From Sphingomonas gilva (lineage in GTDB: Bacteria; Pseudomonadota; Alphaproteobacteria; Sphingomonadales; Sphingomonadaceae), in contig NZ_QWLV01000001.1 of NCBI RefSeq assembly GCF_003515075.1, forward strand, positions 943,185 through 980,120: a stretch of DNA of 36,936 bases. The letters run 5' to 3'. The notes beneath the pieces were generated by a model, which did not search any database, was not told where the DNA came from, and saw only the letters and a list, made by a program, of their open reading frames with translations. Shown here piece after piece: positions 24,686-32,732 of this stretch (positions are counted from its first letter, which is position 1; every line of letters starts with the position of its first letter). The position numbers and the translations under genes were made by a program.

Positions 24686-25248
24686 GGCGCGGCGTCGGCG
24701 GGCAGCAGCCCCGTCACGCGCGGATCGGGGAAGGTCTCGATCGTCCGCGCGACGGGGGTGAAGCCGCTCGCGCGGTAGAAGCCCAGCGCGCGGGGGTGGT
24801 CGAGGGTGCAGGTGTGCACCCATACGCGCTTGATCCATCTAATCCACGCGCGGCTTAGCGCCTCGGCCATCAGCCAGCGGCCATGACCTTGCCCGGCAAG
24901 CTCGGGCACCAGGCCGAAATAGGACAGCTCGCACTGGTTGGGCTCGCGGAAATCGAGCTCGAGCATCCCGACCTCGATTTCGGCGCGATCGACCACCGCG
25001 AAGACCGAGACGTCGGGATCGTGGATGATGTCGGTCAACCGCCTGTCATCCATCGCCAGGCGCGAGAACCACAGCCAGGGACTGCCCACCCGGCGGAACA
25101 GCGTGCGATATTTATCCGGTGCAGGCCGGTCCCATTCCGCCAGCCGCAGCGGCGAATCGGGCATCGGGCGCAGCGGCGGGCGCTTCGTCATTTCCAGCGT
25201 GGTGACGATCGTCGCCAGCTCGGCGGGTGGGACCGGCGTCAGTCCCAT
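24646..25248 (-). CDS. GNAT family N-acetyltransferase
   Basis: A 200-residue acetyl-CoA-dependent acetyltransferase. The GNAT core is seen as strand 4 (QCELSYFGLVPEL), the pyrophosphate-binding motif A (AGQGHGRWLM) and the C-terminal LDHPRALGFYRASGFTPV. The N-terminal ~20 residues may be spurious; a second in-frame ATG lies at 25191. The substrate is unknown. It is the last gene of the trmL-hemF-GNAT run, overlapping the hemF end by 10 bases and the convergent membrane protein by 40 bases. Confidence 0.88.
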   Translation of the reverse strand: MGLTPVPPAELATIVTTLEMTKRPPLRPMPDSPLRLAEWDRPAPDKYRTLFRRVGSPWLWFSRLAMDDRRLTDIIHDPDVSVFAVVDRAEIEVGMLELDFREPNQCELSYFGLVPELAGQGHGRWLMAEALSRAWIRWIKRVWVHTCTLDHPRALGFYRASGFTPVARTIETFPDPRVTGLLPADAAPQVPLLSAPTTAR

Positions 25249-26081
25249 GTCGCGACCGGGGGCAGGCTCATCAGGATCGCGTCGATATTGCCCCCGGTCT
25301 TCAATCCGAACAGCGTGCCGCGGTCATAGACCAGGTTGAACTCGGCATAGCGCCCGCGCCACGCGTTGCGCCGGGCGATGTCGGCATCGGTGAAGGGCAT
25401 GCCCATCCGCCGCCGGACGATGCGCGGATACACATCGAGGAACGCCTCGCCGATATCGCGGGTGAAGGCCAGGTTGGCGGCGAAATCGCCTTCCAGATGG
25501 TCGTAGAAGATGCCGCCCACGCCGCGGTGCACCTTGCGGTGGGGGATATAGAAATACTCGTCCGCCCACGCCTTGAACCGGGGATAGTATTCAGGATCGT
25601 GCGCGTCGCAGGCGGCCTTCAGGGTGGCGTGGAAATCCTCGGTGTCCTCGGGCGTAGGCAGCGGCGGGTTGAGATCGGCGCCGCCGCCGAACCAGCGCCT
25701 GGTCGTCGCCAGGAAGCGCGTGTTCATGTGGACCGCGGGCACATGCGGGTTGGCCATGTGCGCGACCAGGCTGATGCCGGTGGCGAAGAAGCGCGGATCC
25801 TCGCCCGCGCCGTGGATGGTCTTGCCGAACTCGCCCTCGAACGTGCCGCCGACGGTCGAGACGTTGACGCCGACCTTTTCGAACACCTCGCCCTTCATCA
25901 CCCCGCGCACGCCGCCGCCGCCCGGCTCGCCCGACGGATCGGCGCGGTCCCAGGCGATGTATTCGAACGCGGCATTCGAACCCGCCTCGCGCTCGATCGA
26001 TTCGAACGTCGCGCAGATGCGGTCGCGCAGGCTCTCGAACCAGCCGCGCGCGGCCTGTTGCTGGTCGTCGAGTTCGATCAC
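25239..26081 (-). CDS. hemF: Oxygen-dependent coproporphyrinogen III oxidase
   Basis: HemF oxidatively decarboxylates coproporphyrinogen III to protoporphyrinogen IX in aerobic haem synthesis. The start is GTG 26081, supported by GGAGG nine bases upstream. The 280-residue product has the family blocks GGVRGVMKGEVFEKVGVNVS, PHVPAVHMNTRF, WFGGGADLNPPLP, HRKVHRGVGGIFYDHLE and RYAEFNLVYDRGTLFGLKTG, followed by NIDAILMSLPP. The GTG overlaps the trmL stop by four bases (GTGA), and its own stop overlaps the GNAT start. It supplies haem for the cytochromes encoded nearby, though co-regulation is not shown. Confidence 0.97.
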   Translation of the reverse strand: MIELDDQQQAARGWFESLRDRICATFESIEREAGSNAAFEYIAWDRADPSGEPGGGGVRGVMKGEVFEKVGVNVSTVGGTFEGEFGKTIHGAGEDPRFFATGISLVAHMANPHVPAVHMNTRFLATTRRWFGGGADLNPPLPTPEDTEDFHATLKAACDAHDPEYYPRFKAWADEYFYIPHRKVHRGVGGIFYDHLEGDFAANLAFTRDIGEAFLDVYPRIVRRRMGMPFTDADIARRNAWRGRYAEFNLVYDRGTLFGLKTGGNIDAILMSLPPVATWD

Positions 26082-26527
26082 GCGGGGAATCCTCCGGTCT
26101 GCCTCAATGCTTCGGCGAGCGCGATGCCGCCTGCGACCGCGACATTCAAGGAGCGGAAGCCCGGCCGCAGCGGAATCCGAACCGACAGGTCGGCGCGCGC
26201 ATGGACTTCGTCGGGCACGCCCTCGCCCTCGCTGCCCAGCAGCAGCGTGTCGCCGGCGGCGAACCGCGCCTCGTCCAGCCGCGTGCCGCCGCGCGTCGTC
26301 AGCAGGACGATTCGCCCCGGCGCCGAGTCCGCGAACGCCTGCCATGACGGATGGCGCACGATCTCGGCGCTCTCCGCATAGTCCATTCCGGCGCGCCTCA
26401 ACGCGCGGTCGGAAAAGGGGAAGCCGAGCGGCTCGATCAGGTCGACGCCCACGCCGAAACATGCGCCGAGCCTGAGCAACGTGCCGACATTGCCGGGCAT
26501 GTCGGGCTGATAGAGCGCGATCCGCAT
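26078..26527 (-). CDS. trmL: tRNA (cytidine(34)-2'-O)-methyltransferase TrmL
   Basis: A 149-residue minimal SPOUT methyltransferase that 2'-O-methylates the wobble base of leucine tRNAs. It begins MRIALYQPDMPGNVGTLLRL and carries LLGSEGEGVP and IPLRPGFRSLNVAVAGGIAL, which form the SAM-binding trefoil knot. ATG 26527 is firm. The frame continues upstream through REPIN copy 4 to 26770 but that extension is repeat sequence and should not be annotated as protein. It is first in an overlapping operon with hemF. Confidence 0.95.
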   Translation of the reverse strand: MRIALYQPDMPGNVGTLLRLGACFGVGVDLIEPLGFPFSDRALRRAGMDYAESAEIVRHPSWQAFADSAPGRIVLLTTRGGTRLDEARFAAGDTLLLGSEGEGVPDEVHARADLSVRIPLRPGFRSLNVAVAGGIALAEALRQTGGFPA

Positions 26528-26548
26528 GGCGTGCCCGTTAGCCCCTTT

Positions 26549-26676
26549 CGTCGCCCCTGCGTAGGGCCCCAGCAAAGTACTACTTTGCTGGGAACCCAAG
26601 GCAGGGGCCGCTGGGTTTGTGGCACAGCCGAGCGCCTCTCTTGCCGACAGAGGCCCCCGCCTTCGCGGGGGCGACG
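26549..26676 (+). repeat. REPIN-like element, copy 4, interrupted by a palindrome
   Basis: This forward-orientation copy has a centre with GTTTGTGGCACAGCC and right arm GAGGCCCCCGCCTTCGCGGG. Its left arm is split: CGTCGCCCCTGCGTA is followed by ~35 extra bases and then resumes GGCAGGGGCCGC. The copy is therefore 128 bp instead of about 90. It lies between the divergent trmL (start 26527) and petA (start 26818). The remaining stretch 26677-26817 must carry the pet promoter, but I see no clear motif. Confidence 0.88.
26568..26592. repeat. 25-bp palindrome nested in REPIN copy 4
   Basis: A perfect 12-bp inverted repeat around one base (CCCAGCAAAGTA-C-TACTTTGCTGGG). The same unit with one changed base pair and a different centre base occurs at 19502-19526 inside the 310-bp element. 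Flanking matches (GGCCCC before, GGGA-CCC after) suggest a ~34-bp unit inserted into the REPIN arm. Confidence 0.85.
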
Positions 26677-26817
26677 ACATTCCGTTCAAATTGCGGGTTG
26701 GCAAAATCGCAGCCGCGCGGCTATCAGGCCGCCAATCGTCCGGGGGGCACTTCGGGCGGCCGGTTCTCATTGGGCCTTGGCGGCCCGCTCTCGTTAATGA
26801 ATTCCAAGGGCTTGCCG

Positions 26818-27408
26818 ATGGCCACGACGTTTGAGGAACACCCCGACCGCAAGACGGCGCTGATCGATTCCGCGCCGCAGGAGGAGCAGGGCGTCCGCCG
26901 CCGCGATTTCCTCAACATCGCCGCGGTCGCCTATGCCGGCGTCGGAGCGGGCGTGATCGCGCTGCCGCTGGTCAACTCGATGAACCCCGACGCCAGCGTG
27001 CGCGCGCTCGCCTCGATCGACGTCGACGTCTCGGCGATCGAGCCGGGCCAGGCGATCAAGTCGGTCTGGCGCAAGCAGCCCATCTTCATCCGCAACCTGA
27101 CGCCGCAGGAAATCGCCGAGGCGAATGCGGTTCCCGTCTCCTCGCTGCGCGATCCGCAGACGCTTGCCGAGCGGACCAAGGAGGGCAAGGCGAACTGGCT
27201 GATCACCATGGCCGTGTGCACCCATCTCGGCTGCGTGCCCCTGGGTGCCGCGGAAGGCGAGAACAAGGGCGAATATGGCGGCTATTTCTGCCCCTGCCAC
27301 GGTTCGCACTACGATACCGCGGCACGTATCCGCAAAGGCCCGGCGCCCCTCAATCTCGAGGTGCCGGATTATGAGTTCACTTCGGACACCGTCGTCCGGA
27401 TCGGTTGA
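26818..27408 (+). CDS. petA: Ubiquinol-cytochrome c reductase iron-sulfur (Rieske) subunit
   Basis: The Rieske 2Fe-2S subunit of cytochrome bc1, which takes an electron from ubiquinol at the Qo site and passes it to cytochrome c1. The start is ATG 26818 after AAGGG; ATG 26797 is an in-frame alternative adding seven residues. The 196-residue protein has a twin-arginine-type signal anchor ([19 protein letters not shown], about 27-50). The cluster motifs are C134-T-H136-L-G-C139 and C158-P-C160-H161-G-S, with ligands C134, H136, C158 and H161 and the disulfide pair C139/C160. It is first gene of petABC, with 11 bases to petB. Confidence 0.98.
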   Translation: MATTFEEHPDRKTALIDSAPQEEQGVRRRDFLNIAAVAYAGVGAGVIALPLVNSMNPDASVRALASIDVDVSAIEPGQAIKSVWRKQPIFIRNLTPQEIAEANAVPVSSLRDPQTLAERTKEGKANWLITMAVCTHLGCVPLGAAEGENKGEYGGYFCPCHGSHYDTAARIRKGPAPLNLEVPDYEFTSDTVVRIG

Positions 27409-27419
27409 GGCCAAACGCG

Positions 27420-28724
27420 ATGAGCTTCCCCTGGGCTAACCAGTACAACCCCAAAAACCCGTTCATGCGCTGGATGGACGATCGGCTGCCGCTGCCGCGC
27501 CTCGTCTACAACGCGGTCGGCGCCGGTTATCCGGTGCCGCGCAACCTCAACTATTTCTGGAATTTCGGCGTGCTCGCCGGCGCGGCGCTCGCCATCCAGA
27601 TCGTCACCGGCATCGTGCTCGCGATGCACTATGCGGCGAACGCCGGGGTGGCGTTCCAGTCGGTCGAGCACATCATGCGCAACGTCAACGGCGGCTGGTT
27701 CCTGCGCTACGCCCACGCCAACGGCGCGTCGATGTTCTTCATCGTCGTCTATCTGCACATCTTCCGCGGGCTCTATTACGGATCGTACAAGGCCCCGCGC
27801 GAGATGGTGTGGCTGCTCGGCCTCGTCATCTTCCTCCTCATGATGGCGACCGCCTTCATGGGCTATGTGCTCCCCTGGGGGCAGATGAGCTTCTGGGGCG
27901 CCAAGGTGATCACCGGCCTGTTCGGTGCGATCCCGCTGGTCGGCGAGCCGATCCAGATCTGGCTGCTCGGCGGCTATGCGCCGGACAATGCCGCGCTCAA
28001 CCGCTTCTTCTCGCTCCATTATCTGCTGCCCTTCGTGATCGCGGGCGTCATCGTCCTGCACATCTGGGCGCTGCATATTCCGGGTTCGGGCAATCCCACG
28101 GGTATCGAGGTGAAGGGGCCGCAGGACACCGTTCCGTTCCACCCCTATTACACCGCCAAGGACGGCTTCGGGCTGGGCATCTTCCTGCTTGTGTTCGCGA
28201 TCCTGCTGTTCTTCGCGCCCAACTATCTGGGCCATCCGGACAATTATATCGAGGCGAACCCGCTCTCGACGCCCGCGCACATCGTGCCCGAATGGTATTT
28301 CTGGCCGTTCTACGCGATCCTGCGCGCCTTCACCGTGGACTTCATCCTGCCGGCGAAGCTGTGGGGCGTGCTCGCCATGTTCGGCTCGATCCTGCTCCTG
28401 TTCTTCCTGCCATGGCTGGACAAGTCGCCGGTGCGCTCCGGCAATTTCCGGCCGAAGTTCAAGATGTTCTTCTGGATCCTGGTCGTCGACGTGCTGATCC
28501 TGGGCTATTGCGGCGGCGCGCCGGCGGAAGAGCCCTATGTGATGATCTCGCAGGTCGCGTCGGCCTATTACTTCGCCCATTTCCTGATCATCCTGCCGCT
28601 GATCTCCTTGAGCGAGCGCCCGCTGCCGCTGCCAAACTCGATCATCGAGGCGGTGTTGAAGGGCAAGAGCGGCTCAACCTTGTCGACCGGCACGCAGACT
28701 GCCGTTTCGGCCCCAGCGGAATAA
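27420..28724 (+). CDS. petB: Cytochrome b of the bc1 complex
   Basis: The membrane core of the bc1 complex carrying two b haems and both quinone sites. The 434-residue protein shows the haem ligand pairs H99/H113 and H200/H214 in transmembrane helices B and D, each spaced by 13 residues. It also has the Qo-site PEWY motif at 290-293 ([15 protein letters not shown]), and eight or so hydrophobic helices. The C-terminal tail ([20 protein letters not shown]) is polar. ATG 27420 is preferred to the in-frame ATG 27405, which is part of the petA/petB junction. petC follows after 15 bases. Confidence 0.98.
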   Translation: MSFPWANQYNPKNPFMRWMDDRLPLPRLVYNAVGAGYPVPRNLNYFWNFGVLAGAALAIQIVTGIVLAMHYAANAGVAFQSVEHIMRNVNGGWFLRYAHANGASMFFIVVYLHIFRGLYYGSYKAPREMVWLLGLVIFLLMMATAFMGYVLPWGQMSFWGAKVITGLFGAIPLVGEPIQIWLLGGYAPDNAALNRFFSLHYLLPFVIAGVIVLHIWALHIPGSGNPTGIEVKGPQDTVPFHPYYTAKDGFGLGIFLLVFAILLFFAPNYLGHPDNYIEANPLSTPAHIVPEWYFWPFYAILRAFTVDFILPAKLWGVLAMFGSILLLFFLPWLDKSPVRSGNFRPKFKMFFWILVVDVLILGYCGGAPAEEPYVMISQVASAYYFAHFLIILPLISLSERPLPLPNSIIEAVLKGKSGSTLSTGTQTAVSAPAE

Positions 28725-28739
28725 GAGGAACTTCCCGTC

Positions 28740-29582
28740 ATGGTCCGTCCCATCGGCATCCTCGCAGGTCTGGGGTTCGTCGCGGTTCTCCTGTGGTCGC
28801 TCGTCTGGGGCGCGGTCGCCTTCATCCAGGAACCGCCCCAGCCGACCGCCGAGCACGAGTTCCACAAGCATCCGCGCGATGCCGGCCTGTCCAGCGCCGG
28901 CCTGCTCGGCAAATATGACCGGCAGCAGCTGCAGCGCGGCTTCCAGGTCTACAAGGAAGTCTGCGCCGCCTGCCACGGCCTGAAATACGTCGCGTTCCGC
29001 GATCTCCAGGATCTCGGCTACAGCGAGGCCGAGGTGAAGGCGATCGCCGACCAGTGGGCGATCGAGACGCCGTCGGTGAACCCGGAAACGGGCGAAGCGG
29101 CGACGCGCAAGAACCTGCCGGCGGACAATTTCCCCTCGCCCTATCCCAACGAGGTCGCCGCGCGCGCGGCGAACAACAACGCGCTGCCGCCTGATCTCTC
29201 CCTGATCGCCAAGGCGCGGCATGACGGCTCGAACTATGTCTATTCGCTGCTGACCGGCTATCGCGATCCGTCGCCCGAGCTGCTGCGCGAATTCCCCGAC
29301 AGCAAGCCGGGGCAGGGGCTGTACCACAACCCCTATTTCGCCAACCTCAACATCGCGATGCCGCCGCCGATCGTCTCCGAAGGCCAGGTGACCTATACGG
29401 ACGGCACCCGTCCGACGGTGGACCAGATGTCGAAGGACGTCGCCGCGTTCCTGACCTGGACGGCGGAGCCCAAGCTGGAGCAGCGCAAGAGCGCGGGCCT
29501 CGCCTCGCTGGTGTTCATCCTGGTCTTCTGCTTCCTCGCCTGGGGCGCGTACAAGAACGTCTGGCGCGGCGAGCCGCATTGA
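28740..29582 (+). CDS. petC: Cytochrome c1 of the bc1 complex
   Basis: The membrane-anchored c-type cytochrome that transfers electrons from the Rieske centre to soluble cytochrome c. The 280-residue protein has an N-terminal hydrophobic signal (about 5-28), haem-attachment CAACH (C75-x2-C78-H79), and a probable axial Met in YFANLNIAMPPPI. The conserved GLYHNPYF precursor region is also present, and a C-terminal membrane anchor (SLVFILVFCFLAWGAYKNVW) comes before a short basic tail. A GAGGAAC ribosome binding site lies at the petB end. It completes the petABC operon. REPIN copy 5 follows 32 bases later. Confidence 0.97.
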   Translation: MVRPIGILAGLGFVAVLLWSLVWGAVAFIQEPPQPTAEHEFHKHPRDAGLSSAGLLGKYDRQQLQRGFQVYKEVCAACHGLKYVAFRDLQDLGYSEAEVKAIADQWAIETPSVNPETGEAATRKNLPADNFPSPYPNEVAARAANNNALPPDLSLIAKARHDGSNYVYSLLTGYRDPSPELLREFPDSKPGQGLYHNPYFANLNIAMPPPIVSEGQVTYTDGTRPTVDQMSKDVAAFLTWTAEPKLEQRKSAGLASLVFILVFCFLAWGAYKNVWRGEPH

Positions 29583-29614
29583 TCGGGATGGGGAAATAGG
29601 GCGCCGATCCACCT

Positions 29615-29705
29615 CGTCGCCCCTGCGAAGGCAGGGGCCTCCGGGTTTGTGGCACAGCAACTGCCGCGTTTGCCGACAGAGGCCCCTGCCTTCGCAGGGA
29701 CGACG
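29615..29705 (+). repeat. REPIN-like element, copy 5
   Basis: Arms CGTCGCCCCTGCGAAGGCAG and CTGCCTTCGCAGGGACGACG enclose GTTTGTGGCACAGC and TTTGCCGACAGAGG, in forward orientation. It occupies most of the petC-apt gap. The apt ribosome binding site begins at its right boundary, so any hairpin it forms would sit immediately upstream of translation initiation. Confidence 0.88.
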
Positions 29706-29720
29706 GAGGTAGAGCGACCT

Positions 29721-30263
29721 ATGCCAGCCAATGACGACCTGAAGGCGCTGATCCGCACGATCCCGGACTTCCCCAAGCCGGGCATCGCGTTTCGCGACAT
29801 CACCACCTTGCTGCTCGACCGCCACGGCCTCGCCGAAACGGTGGGCCGCATGGCCGAGGCGGCGGAGGAATGGGGCCCGGTCGATCTGGTCGCGGGGACT
29901 GAGGCGCGGGGATTTCTGTTTGCCTCTGCGCTTGCGGTCGAGCTTGGCGCGGGCGTGCTGCTGATCCGCAAGGACGGCAAGCTGCCCGGCGCGACGATCG
30001 CCGAGGATTATGCCCTGGAATACGGCACCGATCGCATCGCCATCCATGCCGACGCGTGCGCGCCCGGCGCGCGCGTGCTGCTAGTCGACGATCTGATCGC
30101 CACCGGCGGCACCGCCATCGCCTCCTGCCGGTTGATCCGCCGCACGGGGGCCGAGGTGGTGGGCGCGTGCTTCGTCATCGACCTGCCCGAACTCGGCGGC
30201 GCGGAGGCGCTCCGCGCCGAGGGCCTGCCGGTGCACGCGCTGATGGCCTTCGAGGGCCATTGA
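29721..30263 (+). CDS. apt: Adenine phosphoribosyltransferase
   Basis: A purine salvage enzyme converting adenine and PRPP to AMP. The 180-residue protein starts DLKALIRTIPDFPKPGIAF, with FRDITTLL, the family motif VAGTEARGFLFASALAVELG, and the PRPP-binding loop VDDLIATGGT at 122-131. ATG 29721 follows GGAGGT (29705-29710), which partly derives from the end of REPIN copy 5. An upstream in-frame start inside the repeat is rejected. It is separate from petABC functionally, but no terminator other than the REPIN divides them, so read-through is possible. Confidence 0.97.
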   Translation: MPANDDLKALIRTIPDFPKPGIAFRDITTLLLDRHGLAETVGRMAEAAEEWGPVDLVAGTEARGFLFASALAVELGAGVLLIRKDGKLPGATIAEDYALEYGTDRIAIHADACAPGARVLLVDDLIATGGTAIASCRLIRRTGAEVVGACFVIDLPELGGAEALRAEGLPVHALMAFEGH

Positions 30264-30273
30264 TCGCGGCGAC

Positions 30274-30298
30274 GGAACAGCTTGTCCCTCAATACGTT
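30274..30298 (+). promoter_or_regulatory. Putative EcfG-type general stress response promoter
   Basis: GGAAC (30274-30278), a 16-base spacer, then CGTT (30295-30298). This matches the GGAAC-N16/17-CGTT promoter of the alphaproteobacterial general stress sigma factor EcfG. It lies 87 bases ahead of the lipoprotein gene at 30386 and just past the apt stop. Position and both boxes fit, but a single site could occur by chance. Confidence 0.6.
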
Positions 30299-30385
30299 GA
30301 CCATCGATAGACGGGTTCACGCTCCGTTCACCCCGGAGATGTGACTATCCGATTCGGATCATTAGCGTTTTTCGGGAGAGTGACC

Positions 30386-30895
30386 ATGCGTATGTCCCGT
30401 TTGCTTCTCGTCGCGGCCGCGGGCCTCGGCGTTGCCGCCTGCACGGACGGCTATGGCTATAGCGGCGTTTCGCTCGGCTATGGCAGCGGCGGCTATTATG
30501 ACGACGGCTATTATGGCGGCTATTACCCATCCAGCTATTATGGCTGGTACGACAACTGGTATTATCCGGGCACCGGCTATTACGTCTACGACCGGCGCGG
30601 CAACCGTCGCGGTTGGAACGCCAGCGAGCGGCGTTATTGGCGCAACCGCGCCGACAGCCGGGGCGAGCGGCGCGAGGTGCGCAACAACTGGCGCGACTAT
30701 CGCCGTGACGTGCGTACGGACCGGCGCGATCTCAGGAACGACCGGCGCGAGATTCGCCGCGATCGCCGTGCGGGGACGATCAACCGCGATCAGGCCCGCA
30801 CCGCGCGGCGCGAAGCCCGGCGCGACTTCCGCCGGGATACCCGGCAGGAGCGGCGTCAGCTTCGCCGGCAGAACCGGCGGGACACGCGCGATTGA
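30386..30895 (+). CDS. Tyr/Gly-rich and Arg/Asp-rich lipoprotein
   Basis: A 169-residue lipoprotein of unrecognised family. ATG 30386 follows GGGAGAG; the signal ends with lipobox VAAC19. The mature part divides sharply. About residues 20-75 are Gly/Tyr/Ser-rich (GYGYSGVSLGYGSGGYYDDG). Residues about 78-169 are highly basic with alternating Arg and Asp/Asn (RRDVRTDRRDLRNDRREIRR, RREARRDFRRDTRQERRQ), predicted helical and strongly charged on both sides. It might bind anionic envelope polymers or nucleic acid. The putative EcfG promoter upstream suggests stress induction. A terminator follows. Confidence 0.8.
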   Translation: MRMSRLLLVAAAGLGVAACTDGYGYSGVSLGYGSGGYYDDGYYGGYYPSSYYGWYDNWYYPGTGYYVYDRRGNRRGWNASERRYWRNRADSRGERREVRNNWRDYRRDVRTDRRDLRNDRREIRRDRRAGTINRDQARTARREARRDFRRDTRQERRQLRRQNRRDTRD

Positions 30896-30918
30896 TATCG
30901 ACGTGAGCCGATGAAGAA

Positions 30919-30950
30919 GGGCCGCGATCCAATCGGGTCGCGGCCCTTTT
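30919..30950. terminator. Bidirectional intrinsic terminator
   Basis: A 12-bp stem (GGGCCGCGATCC paired with GGGTCGCGGCCC, loop AATC) at 30919-30946 is followed by TTTT on the plus strand and preceded by AAGAA on the other, giving a T-rich run in the minus direction. It lies between the convergent lipoprotein (ends 30895) and MaoC (ends 30951) genes and should serve both. Confidence 0.85.
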
Positions 30951-31400
30951 CTATTCCGCCGGCCGCGTTCGGATCAGCCCGATCGAGGTGAAGGTCATCA
31001 CCGGCGTATCGTCCTGGTTGAGCACCGTCATCCGGCTGCGGAACGATCCCATTTCCGGGCGGCTGCGCGATGCGCGCTTCTCAAGGATCTCGCTCTCGCA
31101 GCGCAGCGTGTCGCCGGGATAGACCGGCTTCAGCCAGCGCAGCTCGTCGATGCCCGGCGATCCGAGGCCGGCCTGGCGGTTGGCCTTCAGATTCTCCACG
31201 AGCATCGACATCACCATCGCGCAGGTGTGCCAGCCGCTTGCCGAAAGCCGCCCGAAATGCGTCTTGGCGGCCTCCTCGTCGGACAGGTGGAAGGGCTGCG
31301 GATCATATTTGCGCGCGAACTCGACCACCTCCTCGCGCGTCACCTGATAGCTGCCGAAGCGCGCCGTCTGGCCGACCTTGATGTCCTCGAAATACTGCAT
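30951..31400 (-). CDS. MaoC-like (R)-specific enoyl-CoA hydratase
   Basis: A 149-residue single hotdog MaoC-domain protein. It starts MQYFEDIKVGQTARFGSYQV and has the hydratase catalytic pair D33 and H38 in YDPQPFHLSDEEAAKTHFG. The conserved SASGWHT and WLKPVYPGDTLRCES follow. It likely hydrates a trans-2-enoyl-CoA to the (R)-3-hydroxyacyl form. ATG 31400 has GAGGCGGC upstream. It lies 32 bases downstream of the phosphodiesterase gene on the same strand and may be co-transcribed. A longer in-frame fusion up to 32666 is an artefact of open frames in GC-rich DNA. Confidence 0.93.
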   Translation of the reverse strand: MQYFEDIKVGQTARFGSYQVTREEVVEFARKYDPQPFHLSDEEAAKTHFGRLSASGWHTCAMVMSMLVENLKANRQAGLGSPGIDELRWLKPVYPGDTLRCESEILEKRASRSRPEMGSFRSRMTVLNQDDTPVMTFTSIGLIRTRPAE

Positions 31401-31432
31401 GCCGCCTCGCAACCGGTTGCCGATCGCAACCT

Positions 31433-32656
31433 TTAACGCGGGGCGAGCGCGTCCGCCAGCACGGCGGCGTCGCCGTCGCTGGGGAGCGGCGTCACGCCGG
31501 CGATCCGCGCCAGCAGCGGGTAGACATGGATGTTGTCGAAATCGGGCAACGTTCGCCCACGCGCGAAGGCGGGGCCGCTTGCGATGAACAGCGCGCGCAT
31601 CGCCGGATCGGCGGGGTCGAAGCCGTGATCGCCGCCGGGGCCCGGCCAGCGCGGCGGGCCCTGCCACACCTGCCACCCGGTCTCGGCCAGGCAGACGATC
31701 GCCGGCACGCGCGGTTTGCGGCCATAATGGAAGCGCGCGGGGACGTCCGCCTTGTTCCAGCATTCGAAATGGGGATGCTTCTTCACCAGCGCTTGGGCGA
31801 CCTCCGCCTCGCGGCCCGGCAAAGGATTCAGCTCGACCAGCGCGCCCGAATTGATCAGCAGATAGGCGTCGCGCGGCAGCAGCGTGTCGAGATCGACCGA
31901 ACGGTCCGAATGCGTCGCGGCCATGCCGTGGTCGGACACGATGATGAGGTTGAGCGGCTGGCCCAGCGCCTCCGCGCGCGCGATCAGCGCGCCGATCGCC
32001 GCATCCACCGCGCGCACCGCCGCCTTCACCTCCGGCCCGCCGGGCGCGAAGCGGTGGCCCTTGGTGTCGACATCCTCGAAATAGAGCGTCAGCAGTCTCG
32101 GTCGCTCCGCCGCCGGCCGGCTCAACCAGTCGATCACCGTGCGGACGCGCTGGTCGTAGCTGAAGGGCTCGTAATAGCGCGCCCAGTCCGATGGATAGCG
32201 GCCGTGGATCGGGACGTCCGACCCCGGCCAGAACATCGTCGCGGTGCGAATGCCCTGCTTCTCCGCGGTCACCCAGACCGGCTCGGCCTGTTCCCACCAG
32301 AACGGGTCCTGGCTTTGCCTGGCGTTGCCGAGGGTGAACATCTCGCCCGGCCGCGCGGCGTCGACCATGGCGTTGCCGGTGATGCCGTGACGGTCGGGCC
32401 TGAGGCCGGTCACCAGCGTGTAGTGATTGGGGAATGTCTTCGAGGGGAAGGACGGGCGCATGCGCGCGCGCACGCCCTCCGCCGCGAGGCGATCGAGCGT
32501 CGGGCTGTCGCCCTTGCCGAGATAGTCCGGGCTGAACCCGTCGATCGAGACGAGGATCGTGACCGGCTGGCGTGCGGCGGTGGAGGCGGGCCGCGGAACG
32601 GTGGCGCAGGCCGAAAGCAGGACGGCGAGGGCGAACGCGAAGAGGCGATGGAGCAT
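31433..32656 (-). CDS. Type I phosphodiesterase/nucleotide pyrophosphatase lipoprotein
   Basis: A 407-residue member of the alkaline phosphatase superfamily, nucleotide pyrophosphatase/phosphodiesterase (NPP) branch, probably acting in the periplasm on nucleotide or phosphodiester substrates. ATG 32656 opens a lipoprotein signal (AVLLSAC17). Metal and catalytic residues are visible: D39 in VSIDGFSPDYL, nucleophile T74 in PSFPSKTFPNHYTLVTG, YFEDVDTKGH, VSDHGMAATH and GGDHGFDP. All expected zinc ligands appear present, so it should be active. The substrate cannot be predicted. Confidence 0.93.
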   Translation of the reverse strand: MLHRLFAFALAVLLSACATVPRPASTAARQPVTILVSIDGFSPDYLGKGDSPTLDRLAAEGVRARMRPSFPSKTFPNHYTLVTGLRPDRHGITGNAMVDAARPGEMFTLGNARQSQDPFWWEQAEPVWVTAEKQGIRTATMFWPGSDVPIHGRYPSDWARYYEPFSYDQRVRTVIDWLSRPAAERPRLLTLYFEDVDTKGHRFAPGGPEVKAAVRAVDAAIGALIARAEALGQPLNLIIVSDHGMAATHSDRSVDLDTLLPRDAYLLINSGALVELNPLPGREAEVAQALVKKHPHFECWNKADVPARFHYGRKPRVPAIVCLAETGWQVWQGPPRWPGPGGDHGFDPADPAMRALFIASGPAFARGRTLPDFDNIHVYPLLARIAGVTPLPSDGDAAVLADALAPR

Positions 32657-32700
32657 GACGCCCCATCGCCTCGCAGGATGAAAGCGGTGTGACAAGTTCT

Positions 32701-32724
32701 CCCTCTCCCCTTCAGGGGAGAGGG
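32701..32724. repeat. GC hairpin between phosphodiesterase and OM protein genes
   Basis: A perfect 10-bp inverted repeat (CCCTCTCCCC, loop TTCA, GGGGAGAGGG) in the gap 32657-32732. It belongs to the palindrome family also found at 120-141 and 8860-8881. It follows the stop of the outer-membrane protein gene (minus strand) by nine bases. Confidence 0.7.
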
Positions 32725-32732
32725 CTTAATTG

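Noticed and set aside
30951..32666. A 571-residue frame fusing MaoC to an upstream region
   Set aside because: The upstream two thirds is a shifted-frame shadow of the phosphodiesterase; MaoC has its own ATG and ribosome binding site at 31400.
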